From Mycobacterium sp. Marseille-P9652 (GTDB lineage: Bacteria > Actinomycetota > Actinomycetes > Mycobacteriales > Mycobacteriaceae): a stretch of DNA of 64,000 bases. A program made the position numbers and the translations under genes. The stretch's first letter is position 1. Every line of letters starts with the position of its first letter. Positions 46,022 through 55,185 of this stretch are shown here, piece after piece. The notes under the pieces were generated by a model that was not told where the DNA came from, did no database searches, and saw only the letters and a program-made list of their open reading frames with translations. The stretch is from the NCBI RefSeq assembly GCF_902652685.1, contig NZ_CACRUY010000023.1, positions 1-64,000 on the forward strand, given 5' to 3'.

Positions 46022-46785
46022 AACATCGCTCCTTAAGTTCATCGCCAGCGCTGCATAAGGGCATCGTCAGAAACGCGATCCGAGCAGCTAAATGAAGACC
46101 GTAATGCACGCAGGTCGGTTACCGATACGGCTTTCGATAAACTGGGAACAGTCGGGTTTACGAGCCTTAAAATTGGACGCAGTAGGGTTTATAAACTGGA
46201 CAAAATCGTGTTTCTAGGCTTTCAAACTGGATCTACTCGGGTCTATAAACTGGACACCGTCGGGTTTATACCCCATATAAATGGACACGGTCGGGTTTAG
46301 TTCAGCACGGCCTCGGCAAAGTCGCGATGTCAGCCTGTGGCCCGGCTTAGCGGTTCGTGACAGCCCCACCGGAATGTCGATCACCTTGCGGATCACGGTA
46401 TCCCGGCAGGTGCCCTCGCTACCACATCCAGGGCGGCGGTGCTGACCGTCACCGCGCAAGTTGCAGAACACACTTGGGGGTCGCCGTCGACAGCGGCGTC
46501 AGTGATCGTCACACCGAGTCCGACGGTGCGCACGATCGCGTCGGCAACAACAGCCCCAGAAGACGACGTAGGGTCAGGCACTGGGCTCGCCACGTAGCAG
46601 GAATGCGGCTTCGACACCTGCATCCTCTACCGCCCGGGGCCCGTCCCAGCTCACCGGCACAACCCGATCAAATCGAGCGTGCCAACCTCAGCTGCACTCC
46701 ATTCCGAAAGAGCCGGTAAAGGATCAACCCGATAAATAAGCTCGGTGCCGCTTCTGCGAAAAGAGTAAGCAACCGACGAGAAATT
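46022..46785. other. Intergenic region between PE_PGRS and the TylF-like gene
   Basis: 764 bp. The part nearest PE_PGRS holds the degenerate repeat cluster at 46136-46300. Bases 46300-46785 have short open frames on both strands, none with family resemblance or a ribosome site, so I call no gene there. Confidence 0.5.
46136..46300. repeat. Six degenerate copies of a short motif with inverted-repeat ends
   Basis: Copies of type tataaactggacaccgtcgg followed by gtttata occur at about 46137, 46169, 46192, 46223, 46244 and 46277. The best copy (46244-46270) starts tataaac and ends gtttata, which are reverse complements. The cluster begins about 115 bp before the PE_PGRS start codon on its promoter side. 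Confidence 0.75.
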
Positions 46786-47565
46786 TTAACGTATCGGCGG
46801 GTGGTCAACACGCCAGTACACGCCGATCCCGTCAATCGGCAGGATGGGCGATGAGATCCCGTAACGTTCACGAAAATCGTGTACGGCCTTCGCGCAAACT
46901 TCTATGACACCATAATCATCCACTATTACGAAGCCGCCGTATGACACTTTGTGATAGAGTTCGTTCAGCGCCTCGATCGTCGATTCATACATATCGCCGT
47001 CGAGCCGCAATACAGCTAATTTATCGATCGGCGCGCATGGCAGCGTATCCTTGAACCAGCCTTCAAGGAAAACAACCCTCTGATCCAGTAGCCCAAAGCG
47101 GCGGAAGTTGTCCTCAACAGCGTTGCGCGACACTCGAAGTTCGGCAACGGCGTGAAGTTGGCCCGCAGCAGAGTTCACGTCGATGGGGAAATTCCGAGGG
47201 TCCGGTGGTGGAAGTCCAGCAAAACTGTCGGCAACAAATACGCGTCGATTGTCGTCGCAATATGCCGCCAGAACACCCTTCATCAAAATACATGCGCCAC
47301 CCCGCCACACTCCGGTTTCAATAAAATCGCCCTCAACACCATCCAGTATCACTGTCTCGCAGGCATGGCGTAAGTTTCGCATACGAACGCTTCCAATCAT
47401 AGAGACGGAAAGCGAAGGCCAGTCGCGTCCCAGTAGGCGGGTGTTGGGATCGAACTCGCCCTGCCCACTCATGGGCTTATCCTCGAACAGCATGCCCGTC
47501 AAGGACGCCTCGAGAAGATTAAGATAGCGGTGGATCAACCTGCTTCGATTGCAATCGTCGCTCAT
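46786..47565 (-). CDS. TylF/MycF-family O-methyltransferase
   Basis: 259 aa. Family features: GDFIETGVWRGGACILMKG (SAM site), RRVFVADSFAGLPPPD, and the metal-binding motif LRLDGDMYESTIEALNELY with VIVDDYGVIE. TylF-type enzymes methylate sugar hydroxyls on macrolides and glycolipids and require Mg2+. Within a glycosyltransferase island it probably methylates a sugar of the final glycan. Base composition is lower in GC than the backbone. Start at 47565 without a clear ribosome site. Confidence 0.83.
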   Translation of the reverse strand: MSDDCNRSRLIHRYLNLLEASLTGMLFEDKPMSGQGEFDPNTRLLGRDWPSLSVSMIGSVRMRNLRHACETVILDGVEGDFIETGVWRGGACILMKGVLAAYCDDNRRVFVADSFAGLPPPDPRNFPIDVNSAAGQLHAVAELRVSRNAVEDNFRRFGLLDQRVVFLEGWFKDTLPCAPIDKLAVLRLDGDMYESTIEALNELYHKVSYGGFVIVDDYGVIEVCAKAVHDFRERYGISSPILPIDGIGVYWRVDHPPIR

Positions 47566-48067
47566 TTTGGTTCTGTTTCGCCATCCTTGAAGCAGTGTGC
47601 AATTACGGTACGCTGCATTTCCGCTTTGGCGGTTCTAGCAGCTGGTCGGATGATCTCGCCGTCGAAAATGATTGCCGACGCATTGAGCGCCGATTACACC
47701 TTGTCGCCCATCGCGTGACCACAGCCCGTGGAGTCTACACGGTAGGGACTGGAGCCTCGCCTAGATATTAAGCGTGCGTTGTCAGAGGCCACAGGCTTGC
47801 CGACAGAGCCTCCGATGCGGGCACGAGGGCCATCTCGACCCCGGCTCCAGCGACGAAATCAAGCACCGTGCTGAAGGGCGCGGCCTTACCCGACGACACC
47901 GTCACCGATGGCGCGCCGTGACCGCCGTCGACGCTGACCGGGATTCACGAGCACGCCCAAAACCAAATCAAGATCGAGATCCAAACCGGCTCGATCAGGC
48001 CACCACGTCCGTCCTGCCATGCATCCGAACTAATCCGGCCTGACCTGCCTTGATATCGAGAAAATAC
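47566..48067. other. Intergenic region with possible coding remnant
   Basis: 502 bp between two genes on the minus strand. Bases about 47,760-47,910 read as a plausible but unidentified peptide on the minus strand (GKAAPFSTVLDFVAGAGVEM) without start or stop context, perhaps a gene remnant. Nothing else is recognised. Confidence 0.4.
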
Positions 48068-50968
48068 TCAAAGAATCTCTCGAATTGCCGCGCAGGCGCC
48101 CTGTACATCAATGTTCCACCGTTTGTGGATCTGCGCCGGATCGGCGGGGTCTTGCTGTCCATAGATAATGCCATAGCGGTGTCCCAATGAACTGAGCATC
48201 CTGGAGTGGTCGCAGATGAAAGTATCACTCGATTCGATGTCCACTACAGTTGTGCCGGGCGGGCAGAAACGAGTGCTAAAAAGCCCTGCTCCGCCCAAGG
48301 CGACAACGCATTTAGCTCGTGCAAACATCCCAATCTGCTCTTTAAGTGGTAGCTGCTCCGGTTCAACCGTCTGGAAACCCAACTCGCCCAGCGCGGCGAT
48401 AAGATCGCATTCGTTTTGCAAAACCCGGTGGTAAGGAGGTTTGGCCGAAACGGAGAGGCGCGACACGAAGATTCGCTCGCCAAAAGTGTCTGCCGTATCT
48501 TGCCGGCAGGCATTCGCCAAGGCGGCGAAGATCTGCTTTTCAGCTTCACTCACTGACAGGTTTGCCAGCGAATATTCCACGGTTAGGACGTCACGGCAAA
48601 AATATGTTTTGCCCGGATCGTGCTCCAGCACTTGAGCCCTCTCGATGCCCAGCAGTTGCAAAAGGTCCCGCTGCCAGGGATACGCAGCCCGGCAAAAGAA
48701 TTTCCTTCCGTTCCCGAATGTCTTGAACTGAGCGCATTTGGGAAGGACAGTTGCGATCCATCTGGCCCAGTTGTCGGGTTCGAGAGGAGTCGCGAGGAAC
48801 ACCGGTTCCGCGATCGATTCGACATCGTACGGGCTTAGCGTGTTGCAATCGATAGCAATCTCATCGCCCTCAAACTCGATATGAGGCTTTACGCCGGGGT
48901 AGGAATTGGAAAACGCAGGATGCGCCGCCAACTCCATGAATTGCCGCTTAAACCCCCCGGTACCCCCGCCGAACCCGCCTGTCCGCGTTTCGCACGACCA
49001 CAGCCCGGATTTACTCACCACATGGTTGGAGCCGAATAGAAGCACGTCGGGTCGCGAAACCAAGTAGCTTCCATGGATATGGGCGCCCGTACTGAACCAG
49101 TCGGGTATCTCCCTACCGGAGAGGTTGCAAACGAACTCAGGCGGCCTCAATCGATCTACTATCACTGGCGCTTCGATGACTGTCAGCGTGCCATCCGATG
49201 GCGGCCAGTCTCGGAGCAGAAATCTGCCTCGGGGCAACAAATCCGGCTTCCGCTCCGACGACGCGCGAACTAACAATTCTTCATTTTGCGTCTCGTTGAT
49301 TTCATTACTCACTGATGCCATCCCGGAACGTGGCGTGTAAAAGGTGAAAAGCTCGGTGAGGCGGTCGGGTTCCTCGCACAGCGGTCGCGAAGCGGTAAGT
49401 TCGAGTCTGTCCCACAACGACCTCAGCCGGTCCTCGTCGAGAACCGATCCGGCGTACTGATCGACTATCTCGTAATAACGATCGGCAAGAACGCTCGATT
49501 CGGGGTCCAGCCGGCTGATCGCGACCAAGCCGGTAGGCGGACAGTCCAGCACGTGTAGCCGCAGGTCCGGGCGGTACTCGCGCAGAATCGGCAGCAGCTT
49601 CCACACATCACCGGTCCACCAATAAGCGGTGTCTCCTTCGGAGGGATCGCCATGGTGGTACTGCCGCAACGCCATCCGCGTGTTCGACGGCACGCAATCA
49701 TGCAACAGAATCAGTGAGCGGGGATGACAGGCGGCCTCCGCGCCGATGAAATCGCGCAGCAGGACTTCGAACCGGTGCAGGCCGTCCAGGAAGGCCAAAT
49801 CCACTGGTCGTCCCAGCAATGCGGGTACATTTTCTGTCTCGAAGAAGTCGTCTGAGGTCATCTGAAACAACAACGTGCGTTTCCGGTTGCCGGTGGCACC
49901 GGCCTTAAGTTGGAACTGCGGGTCCACCGCGATCGTGTCGCAGCTAGCAACACTTAGCGAATCCCCTGTCGCGGTGCCGACCTCCAGATAACTGCGCGGC
50001 GTCAAGTGGGTATGCAGCGCGGTGAGAAATTCGATGTAGTAGACGCCGGACAAGCGAAACGCTGCAGGCGCGACCGCACGCTTACCAGTGCTGGTTTGGG
50101 ATTCGCCGGCAGCCGGTTCGCTGGCAGCTTCGGCCAAACGACCTTCGGCCAAACCATTTTCGATAAAGTGGGCATAGGCATTCCGGAAACCCCCGCGATC
50201 AACGGCTGCCGCAACGTCGGGATAGCGCCTCAAATAGGCTGCTTCAGAGAATTCTGGTGATGGATCAAATATCGTCGGCGAATCATTCGCGAGATAATGA
50301 TGCAATGCGCAGCGCCAGGAACCCCTCTCGATTGCGGACGCAACTTCGGGATACCGTAGCAAATACCATGGCGGATCGAAGTACTGCGACGCACGCAGCT
50401 CATATCGGCCACGTTCGATCCGGTCAAGGAAGTGATGGAAAGGCCCTGCGTGACCGCTCAGCCAGGAAGCATTAGGGCCAAGCCCGGCCTGGTAGATCTT
50501 CGGATCAAAGAATAAATGGGCTCTGCGGCATTCCTGCGCGCCCCGGCGGAGAAAGTGATCGTAACCGTTGACGAGATTGGCCGCGTCGAGCACCTCGTCG
50601 GTTAGGTCGGGATTCTGGTCGCGATAATATCCTTCGCTGAAGAGCCAATGCGGTGCAAGGGTCCGGTGACCGTGGCGACAGTAGTGGTCGAAGCCGGAGA
50701 GGTATTGGGCGTTTTGCACATCCCGAACGACATTCGGGTACGCCATGCGATACCACGTTTCGTCGAAATATCGGTTTGGGGAGTGCCCTATCCGCTGTCC
50801 AACCTGAAGATAGAAGCTAAGAAGCGCCGTTGGGCTGGCATTACCAAGTGTGCCACGTACGGTCGAATAGGCGTGCAGGTACCAAGAAGGGTCGAAAATC
50901 GCCCACGAGGGCGAGGCCTCTCCCGGCAGCTTCAGGAGTTCTGCCGCGGACAAACCGGCTGGTAGCAT
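48068..50968 (-). CDS. Mosaic protein: FDPxWYLxxYPDV repeats, methyltransferase, GT61 glycosyltransferase
   Basis: 966 aa. Residues 20-285: five to six repeats of about 45 residues with the core FDPSWYLHAY / FDETWYRMAYPNV / FDPPWYLLRYPEV. Residues 303-550: class I methyltransferase of the Methyltransf_24 type (YLEVGTATGDSLSVAS, LAFLDGLHRFE, LILLHDCVPSN). Residues 640-966: GT61-like glycosyltransferase ending KCVVALGGAGLFSTRFCPPG. The combination suggests a surface polysaccharide enzyme that both transfers and methylates. Residues 303-545 are duplicated as the gene at 51358-52113. Confidence 0.82.
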   Translation of the reverse strand: MLPAGLSAAELLKLPGEASPSWAIFDPSWYLHAYSTVRGTLGNASPTALLSFYLQVGQRIGHSPNRYFDETWYRMAYPNVVRDVQNAQYLSGFDHYCRHGHRTLAPHWLFSEGYYRDQNPDLTDEVLDAANLVNGYDHFLRRGAQECRRAHLFFDPKIYQAGLGPNASWLSGHAGPFHHFLDRIERGRYELRASQYFDPPWYLLRYPEVASAIERGSWRCALHHYLANDSPTIFDPSPEFSEAAYLRRYPDVAAAVDRGGFRNAYAHFIENGLAEGRLAEAASEPAAGESQTSTGKRAVAPAAFRLSGVYYIEFLTALHTHLTPRSYLEVGTATGDSLSVASCDTIAVDPQFQLKAGATGNRKRTLLFQMTSDDFFETENVPALLGRPVDLAFLDGLHRFEVLLRDFIGAEAACHPRSLILLHDCVPSNTRMALRQYHHGDPSEGDTAYWWTGDVWKLLPILREYRPDLRLHVLDCPPTGLVAISRLDPESSVLADRYYEIVDQYAGSVLDEDRLRSLWDRLELTASRPLCEEPDRLTELFTFYTPRSGMASVSNEINETQNEELLVRASSERKPDLLPRGRFLLRDWPPSDGTLTVIEAPVIVDRLRPPEFVCNLSGREIPDWFSTGAHIHGSYLVSRPDVLLFGSNHVVSKSGLWSCETRTGGFGGGTGGFKRQFMELAAHPAFSNSYPGVKPHIEFEGDEIAIDCNTLSPYDVESIAEPVFLATPLEPDNWARWIATVLPKCAQFKTFGNGRKFFCRAAYPWQRDLLQLLGIERAQVLEHDPGKTYFCRDVLTVEYSLANLSVSEAEKQIFAALANACRQDTADTFGERIFVSRLSVSAKPPYHRVLQNECDLIAALGELGFQTVEPEQLPLKEQIGMFARAKCVVALGGAGLFSTRFCPPGTTVVDIESSDTFICDHSRMLSSLGHRYGIIYGQQDPADPAQIHKRWNIDVQGACAAIREIL

Positions 50969-51357
50969 TCCGGGCCTTTCCTCATGGGTGCCAACCCCGA
51001 CCTGGACTGTGGTGGCGAATTTGGTGGCGCGAGGGGTGGTGATTCGCCGAGGCTGATGGTGGAGAACCCTGCCAGCGACAGCCCCTCAAGTGCGGCCATC
51101 GCGTCGGTGTCTGTGCCATACACGCCCCTAGCCGCGATCATAAGGTATCGAATATTCCCGCGAGTGACCTTGGGCTGACCTGAAACGAGAGGTGTCGTCG
51201 GCTGCGGTGATTGCCGCTCCAAGGTCGGCATATCAGAGGCCGTCGAGGAAGGCGAGACCAATGCTCAACTGACCGAGAAATTATTAAGACCCGCATCAGG
51301 CCTGCAGGTTTAATTTTAGAGCTGTTTCTGAGGTAGACGCGGTGGCTCGACATTGGG
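50969..51357. other. Intergenic region upstream of the mosaic GT61 gene
   Basis: 389 bp. No gene is supported. A weak 40-bp resemblance to the methyltransferase LAFLDGL-coding segment lies at 51236-51276 on the minus strand, possibly debris of the duplication. Confidence 0.4.
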
Positions 51358-52113
51358 TCAGTAGAAGGTGAATAGCTCGGTCAGGCGGTCGGGTTGCTCG
51401 TAAAGCGGTCGCGAAGCGGTGAGTTCGAGTTTGTCCCACAATGCCCTCAACCGGTCCTCGTCGAGAACCAATCCGGCGTACTGATCGACGATCTCGTAAT
51501 AACAATCGGCAAGAACGCTCGATTCAGGATCCAGCCGGGTGACCGCGACCAGGCAGGTAGGCGGACAGTCCAGCACGTGTAGCCGCAGGTCCGGGCGGTA
51601 CTCACGCAGAATCGGCAGCAACTTCCACACATCACCGGTCCACCAGTGAGCGGTGTCTCCTTCGGAGGGATCGCCAGCCCGGGGCTGCCGCGAGGCCATC
51701 CGCGTGTTCGCCGGGACGCAATCATGCAGCAGGATCAGTGAGCGGGGATGACAGGCGGCCTCGGCGCCGATGAAATCGCGCAGCAGGTATTCGAACCGGT
51801 GCAGGCCGTCCAGGAAGGCCATATCCACTGGCCGTCCCAGCAGCGCGGGGGCGTCTTCTGTGGCAAAAAAGTCGTCTGAGGTCATCTGAAACAAAAACGT
51901 GCGTTTCCGGGAGCCGGTGGCGCCGGCCTGAACTTGGAACTCCGGGTCCACCGCGATCGTGTCGCAGCTAGCAACATTCAGCGAATCCCCTGTCGCTGTG
52001 CCGACCTCAAGATAGCTGCGCGGCGTCAAGTGGGTGTGCAGCGCGCTGAGAAATTCGATGTATGAGACGCCGGACAAGCGGTACTTTCCGGTCGCGATGT
52101 CATTTTCGTTCAT
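51358..52113 (-). CDS. Stand-alone Methyltransf_24-type methyltransferase (duplicated domain)
   Basis: 251 aa. Its whole length from residue 11 matches residues 303-545 of the neighbouring 966-aa protein at about nine residues in ten, including LEVGTATGDSLNVAS, AFLDGLHRFEYLL and LLHDCVPANTR. A new ATG and short leader (MNENDIATGKY) replace the repeat region, and a stop follows FTFY exactly where the GT61 part would begin. The clean ends suggest a functional domain copy. Confidence 0.82.
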   Translation of the reverse strand: MNENDIATGKYRLSGVSYIEFLSALHTHLTPRSYLEVGTATGDSLNVASCDTIAVDPEFQVQAGATGSRKRTFLFQMTSDDFFATEDAPALLGRPVDMAFLDGLHRFEYLLRDFIGAEAACHPRSLILLHDCVPANTRMASRQPRAGDPSEGDTAHWWTGDVWKLLPILREYRPDLRLHVLDCPPTCLVAVTRLDPESSVLADCYYEIVDQYAGLVLDEDRLRALWDKLELTASRPLYEQPDRLTELFTFY

Positions 52114-52452
52114 CGGGCGGGCCCTCTCGTCGCACTTACTTGATCGGTCAGGCAGCAGCGCCGCCCAGGCAACGCCGGCTCAGGTCAAACGCGGCGCCGC
52201 CGCACGACTTACGGCGTCGCCGGCGTGCCCGGAGCGCCGAAATCACGGTAACCGAGCCCAATCCGCTCACATGGCGGGACCAGTCGCACCGGAGTGAAAT
52301 CTCGACATGATGTTTCGCAGGCATCTTGATGCTTCTCGTCGGCCCCGTGATCACACACGAGCTTGAAAGGCTGCCCTGAGCCCAGCGGGCAACCGGGTGA
52401 CTGACAAATCCGCACAACGCAGCGCTCCTCATTCCTTTACTATGCTGCACCC
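52114..52452. other. Divergent intergenic region
   Basis: 339 bp between the duplicated methyltransferase (minus) and the CgeB-like gene (plus). It must contain both promoters. The AT-richer stretch just before 52453 (tttactatgct) could hold a -10 element. No gene is seen. Confidence 0.45.
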
Positions 52453-54657
52453 ATGCTGTTTGCGGTCGCGGTTGTGGCACCTCCCAGCAATCCGACCGTC
52501 GGCGGGGGTTTTCGCGAGGTTGCGGAGGCAGTGCACCATGCTCTTCTGGCGCTTGGCCATGACTCGGTGCTGACCAACCGCCTCGACCTCGACGACCGTC
52601 GCACCATTGTGTTCGGCGGAAACCACCTCCTCCACTACGGCCTGGAGCCGCCCAAAAATCCCGTCTTCTACAACCTTGAGCAATTGGGTGACGACTCGCC
52701 GTGGATGGCGATGCCTGACTTCGTCGACCTTTTCCGGCGCTACTCGAATTGGGATTACAGTCAAGCCAACATCGAATACCTCGCTTCCCTGGGACTGCCC
52801 CGGCCCACCTACGTTCCGATCGGATACGTGCCCGAGCTGACACGGATCGCCCCAGCCCCCGAGGACATCGACGTCCTTTTCTACGGCATGCTCAGCGAGC
52901 GCCGCTACGCCGTTCTCAGGGACCTGCACGACCGAGGCTTTCGTGTCAAATGGCTATCGGGTGCCCTCGGTGCGAGCCGCGATGCCTGGATCGCACGCTC
53001 GAAGATCGTCCTTAATATCCACTACTGGGACGCGAAAATCTTCGAGATTGCGCGGGTTTCGTACCTTCTCGCCAATAGGCGGGCGGTGGTCTCCGAGCGT
53101 GGTGCCGATCCGAGATTGGAATGCGACCTGGGGTCCAGTGTGGCTTTCGCGGACTACGACGGATTGGTCGAGCGCTGTGTGGAACTCCTCGGCGACGAGC
53201 GCGCGCGGCGCGAGCTCGCCGAGCGGGGCTACCAGACTTTCTCCGCTCGCGACCAGGTCGCCGTCGTACAGCGCGCTCTGACGGAAGGCATCCAGGGTGT
53301 CACCTACCAGACCGCTGCGCGAGACGAAGCGTGCATCGATGTGCGCCTCAAATACAAAGGCCACAGCGCAGACCATCAGCTCCGCAACCGCAACCTGCTC
53401 AGGCATAAGGCTGACCAAGAACGCGATCAGTTGCTGGCCAAGGTCAGACACAATCCCGAGGATGCGCGGTCGGTCTTGTTCCTAGCCCACACCTACTTCC
53501 AATTGGGCGATTTCGTCGACGCCCGCAAGTGGTATGCGCGTCGGGCCGAGATGCGCGGCTGCGACGAGGAGATCTACTACTCGATGTTTCGGCTCGCGCA
53601 GTCAATGCAGCAATGCGGCGAACCGTGGCCAGACTGCGAAGACGCCTACCTGAGCGCCTGGTACTTTCGACCGACCCGCGCCGAGCCGCTACTTGCCGTC
53701 GCCACAGCGTATCGCCAACTCGAGCGCTACCGGCTCGGTTACCTGCTTGCCCAGCGCGCCGGCGAAATCCCATTTCCCGAGCAGGATCTCCTTCTCCCGG
53801 CAGAGATCACCCAGGTTTACGCTTGGCGCGCAACCGATGAGCGGGCGGTGTGCGCATCCCGGACCGGTGAGCACGCCGAGGCGTTCACGCTGTGTCGGGG
53901 CCTGCTGGGCAGGCTCGACCTGCCCGAGCCTGATCGGCAAAGGATTGCGGCCAACCGCGACTTTTCGGTGCCGGTCATGCTCGAGGCGGCCGCACCCTAC
54001 CCCGACGCAGTGATGCACTTACTGGCCGCAGTTCCCGGTAAGTCCGAAGTCACCGTCAGCCTGATCGCCGGGCCCGACCGCGAGACCACCGAACAGACCC
54101 TGAACTCTTTCCTGAACTGCTGCCTCGATGTGGCACGCGTCGGGCGCTTCCTGGTGCTCGATGCCGGCCTATCCGCGCGCGACCGCACGAAGCTGCGCAA
54201 ACGCTACGGTTTTCTCGAGTTCGCCCGTAGCCGATCCGGCGACAAGCCCGCCGCCCGGCTGGCGCGGCTTCGCGCGCAAATCAACGGACGATTCTGGCTG
54301 CACCTAGGCAAAGGCTGGCGGTTTTTCGCCCCCGAGAACTTCATCACCCGCCTGAGCGCGGTGCTCGACGCCGAACCGCAGGTGTTTCAAGTGGGCATCA
54401 ACTTCGAAGATGCGGTCAAGCTGACCGGCGCCAGCGCAGCGGAGGAGGCTGTGCGCCGGGCACCCGACACCGGCCGCTACCTGCTGACCGATGTGGTGGC
54501 CAGTGGCCCGGCGATGTTTGAGACCGCACGCCTGGATCGGGCCGGCGGTATGCACAACCCAGATCCGCCGGCCCAATCTGGCCGACTGGTCGCCCGCGCC
54601 GGGCTGCGCACCGCCAGCCTCGACGAAGTGCTCTGCATCTCAGGTCTGGCTGTCTAG
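52453..54657 (+). CDS. CgeB-like glycosyltransferase fused to TPR and shared C-terminal domain
   Basis: 734 aa. Residues 1-270 resemble CgeB/GT4-type glycosyltransferases (GGGFREVAEAVHHALLALGH, VLFYGMLSERRYAVLRDL, KIVLNIHYWDAKIFEIARVS). Residues 300-734 match the middle of the glycosyltransferase at 42242-44527, including NPEDARSVLFLAHTYFQLGD, DRETTEQTLNSFLNCCLD and GRFWLHLGKGWRFFAPENFI. It ends LDEVLCISG, just where the basic tail begins in the other protein. No clear ribosome site was seen. Directly followed by transposase debris. Confidence 0.8.
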   Translation: MLFAVAVVAPPSNPTVGGGFREVAEAVHHALLALGHDSVLTNRLDLDDRRTIVFGGNHLLHYGLEPPKNPVFYNLEQLGDDSPWMAMPDFVDLFRRYSNWDYSQANIEYLASLGLPRPTYVPIGYVPELTRIAPAPEDIDVLFYGMLSERRYAVLRDLHDRGFRVKWLSGALGASRDAWIARSKIVLNIHYWDAKIFEIARVSYLLANRRAVVSERGADPRLECDLGSSVAFADYDGLVERCVELLGDERARRELAERGYQTFSARDQVAVVQRALTEGIQGVTYQTAARDEACIDVRLKYKGHSADHQLRNRNLLRHKADQERDQLLAKVRHNPEDARSVLFLAHTYFQLGDFVDARKWYARRAEMRGCDEEIYYSMFRLAQSMQQCGEPWPDCEDAYLSAWYFRPTRAEPLLAVATAYRQLERYRLGYLLAQRAGEIPFPEQDLLLPAEITQVYAWRATDERAVCASRTGEHAEAFTLCRGLLGRLDLPEPDRQRIAANRDFSVPVMLEAAAPYPDAVMHLLAAVPGKSEVTVSLIAGPDRETTEQTLNSFLNCCLDVARVGRFLVLDAGLSARDRTKLRKRYGFLEFARSRSGDKPAARLARLRAQINGRFWLHLGKGWRFFAPENFITRLSAVLDAEPQVFQVGINFEDAVKLTGASAAEEAVRRAPDTGRYLLTDVVASGPAMFETARLDRAGGMHNPDPPAQSGRLVARAGLRTASLDEVLCISGLAV

Positions 54658-55153
54658 TGCAACTGCCCGAAACCACCTCGGTCGAGGATATTCGAGAGTC
54701 TCGGTTCGGTGTTTACGTCTGGGCCGAGCTCCCGCGCCTGTGGGTCGACGGCATCCATCTCAAGGTCCGCCCAGAGAAGGCGAAACTCTGCTTGCTAGTG
54801 ATGCTGGGCGTGCGCGCTCGTGGCCGCAAGGAACTGGTGGCGATCAGCGACGTCTGTCGCAAATCCAGCGAGTCGTGGGCCGATCTGCTGCGCGATTGCC
54901 GTTGCCGTGGGATGATCGGCCGCGGTGCTGGCTGTCAGGCACGGGGCGCTGGGCTTCCGGAAAGCGGCGCTCGAGGTATTCCCGGCAAAGAACAAAGGTG
55001 CTGATTTCACACGCAACCCAATGTCCTTGCTGCGCTGCCGAAATCAGCGCACCGGGGCGCGCTAGCACCGATCAAGGACATCTACAATGCTTAGGATATC
55101 GACAGGCTCAGGTCGCGATCGAGGACCTGCCGAAAGGGTTCGCAAAACAGTGA
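54657..55153 (+). pseudogene. IS256-family transposase remnant
   Basis: Fragments in at least two frames match Mutator/IS256 transposases (for example IS1081): LWVDGIHLKVRPEKAKLCLL, GVRARGRKELVAISD, ESWADLLRDC, then after frame changes GAALEVFPAKN-like sequence and QAQVAIEDLPKG. Both ends and the catalytic C-terminus are missing. No terminal inverted repeats were seen. Confidence 0.8.
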
Positions 55154-55185
55154 TTCAATCCGAGATCGCACGATAGGTTTCGGGG

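Noticed and set aside
46136-46300. CRISPR array
   Set aside because: The repeats are short, degenerate and unevenly spaced with palindromic ends; no spacer regularity and no cas genes nearby.
46214-46719. Short open frames on both strands between PE_PGRS and the TylF-like gene
   Set aside because: No ribosome sites, no conserved motifs, and overlapping frames on both strands.
51236-51276. Possible third fragment of the duplicated methyltransferase
   Set aside because: Only about 40 bp resemble the LAFLDGL-coding segment, too short to separate from chance; mentioned only in the intergenic entry.
54491-55153. 220-aa frame overlapping the end of the CgeB-like gene and the transposase remnant
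   Set aside because: It only crosses shifted pieces of a decayed IS256 transposase and is not one coherent protein.
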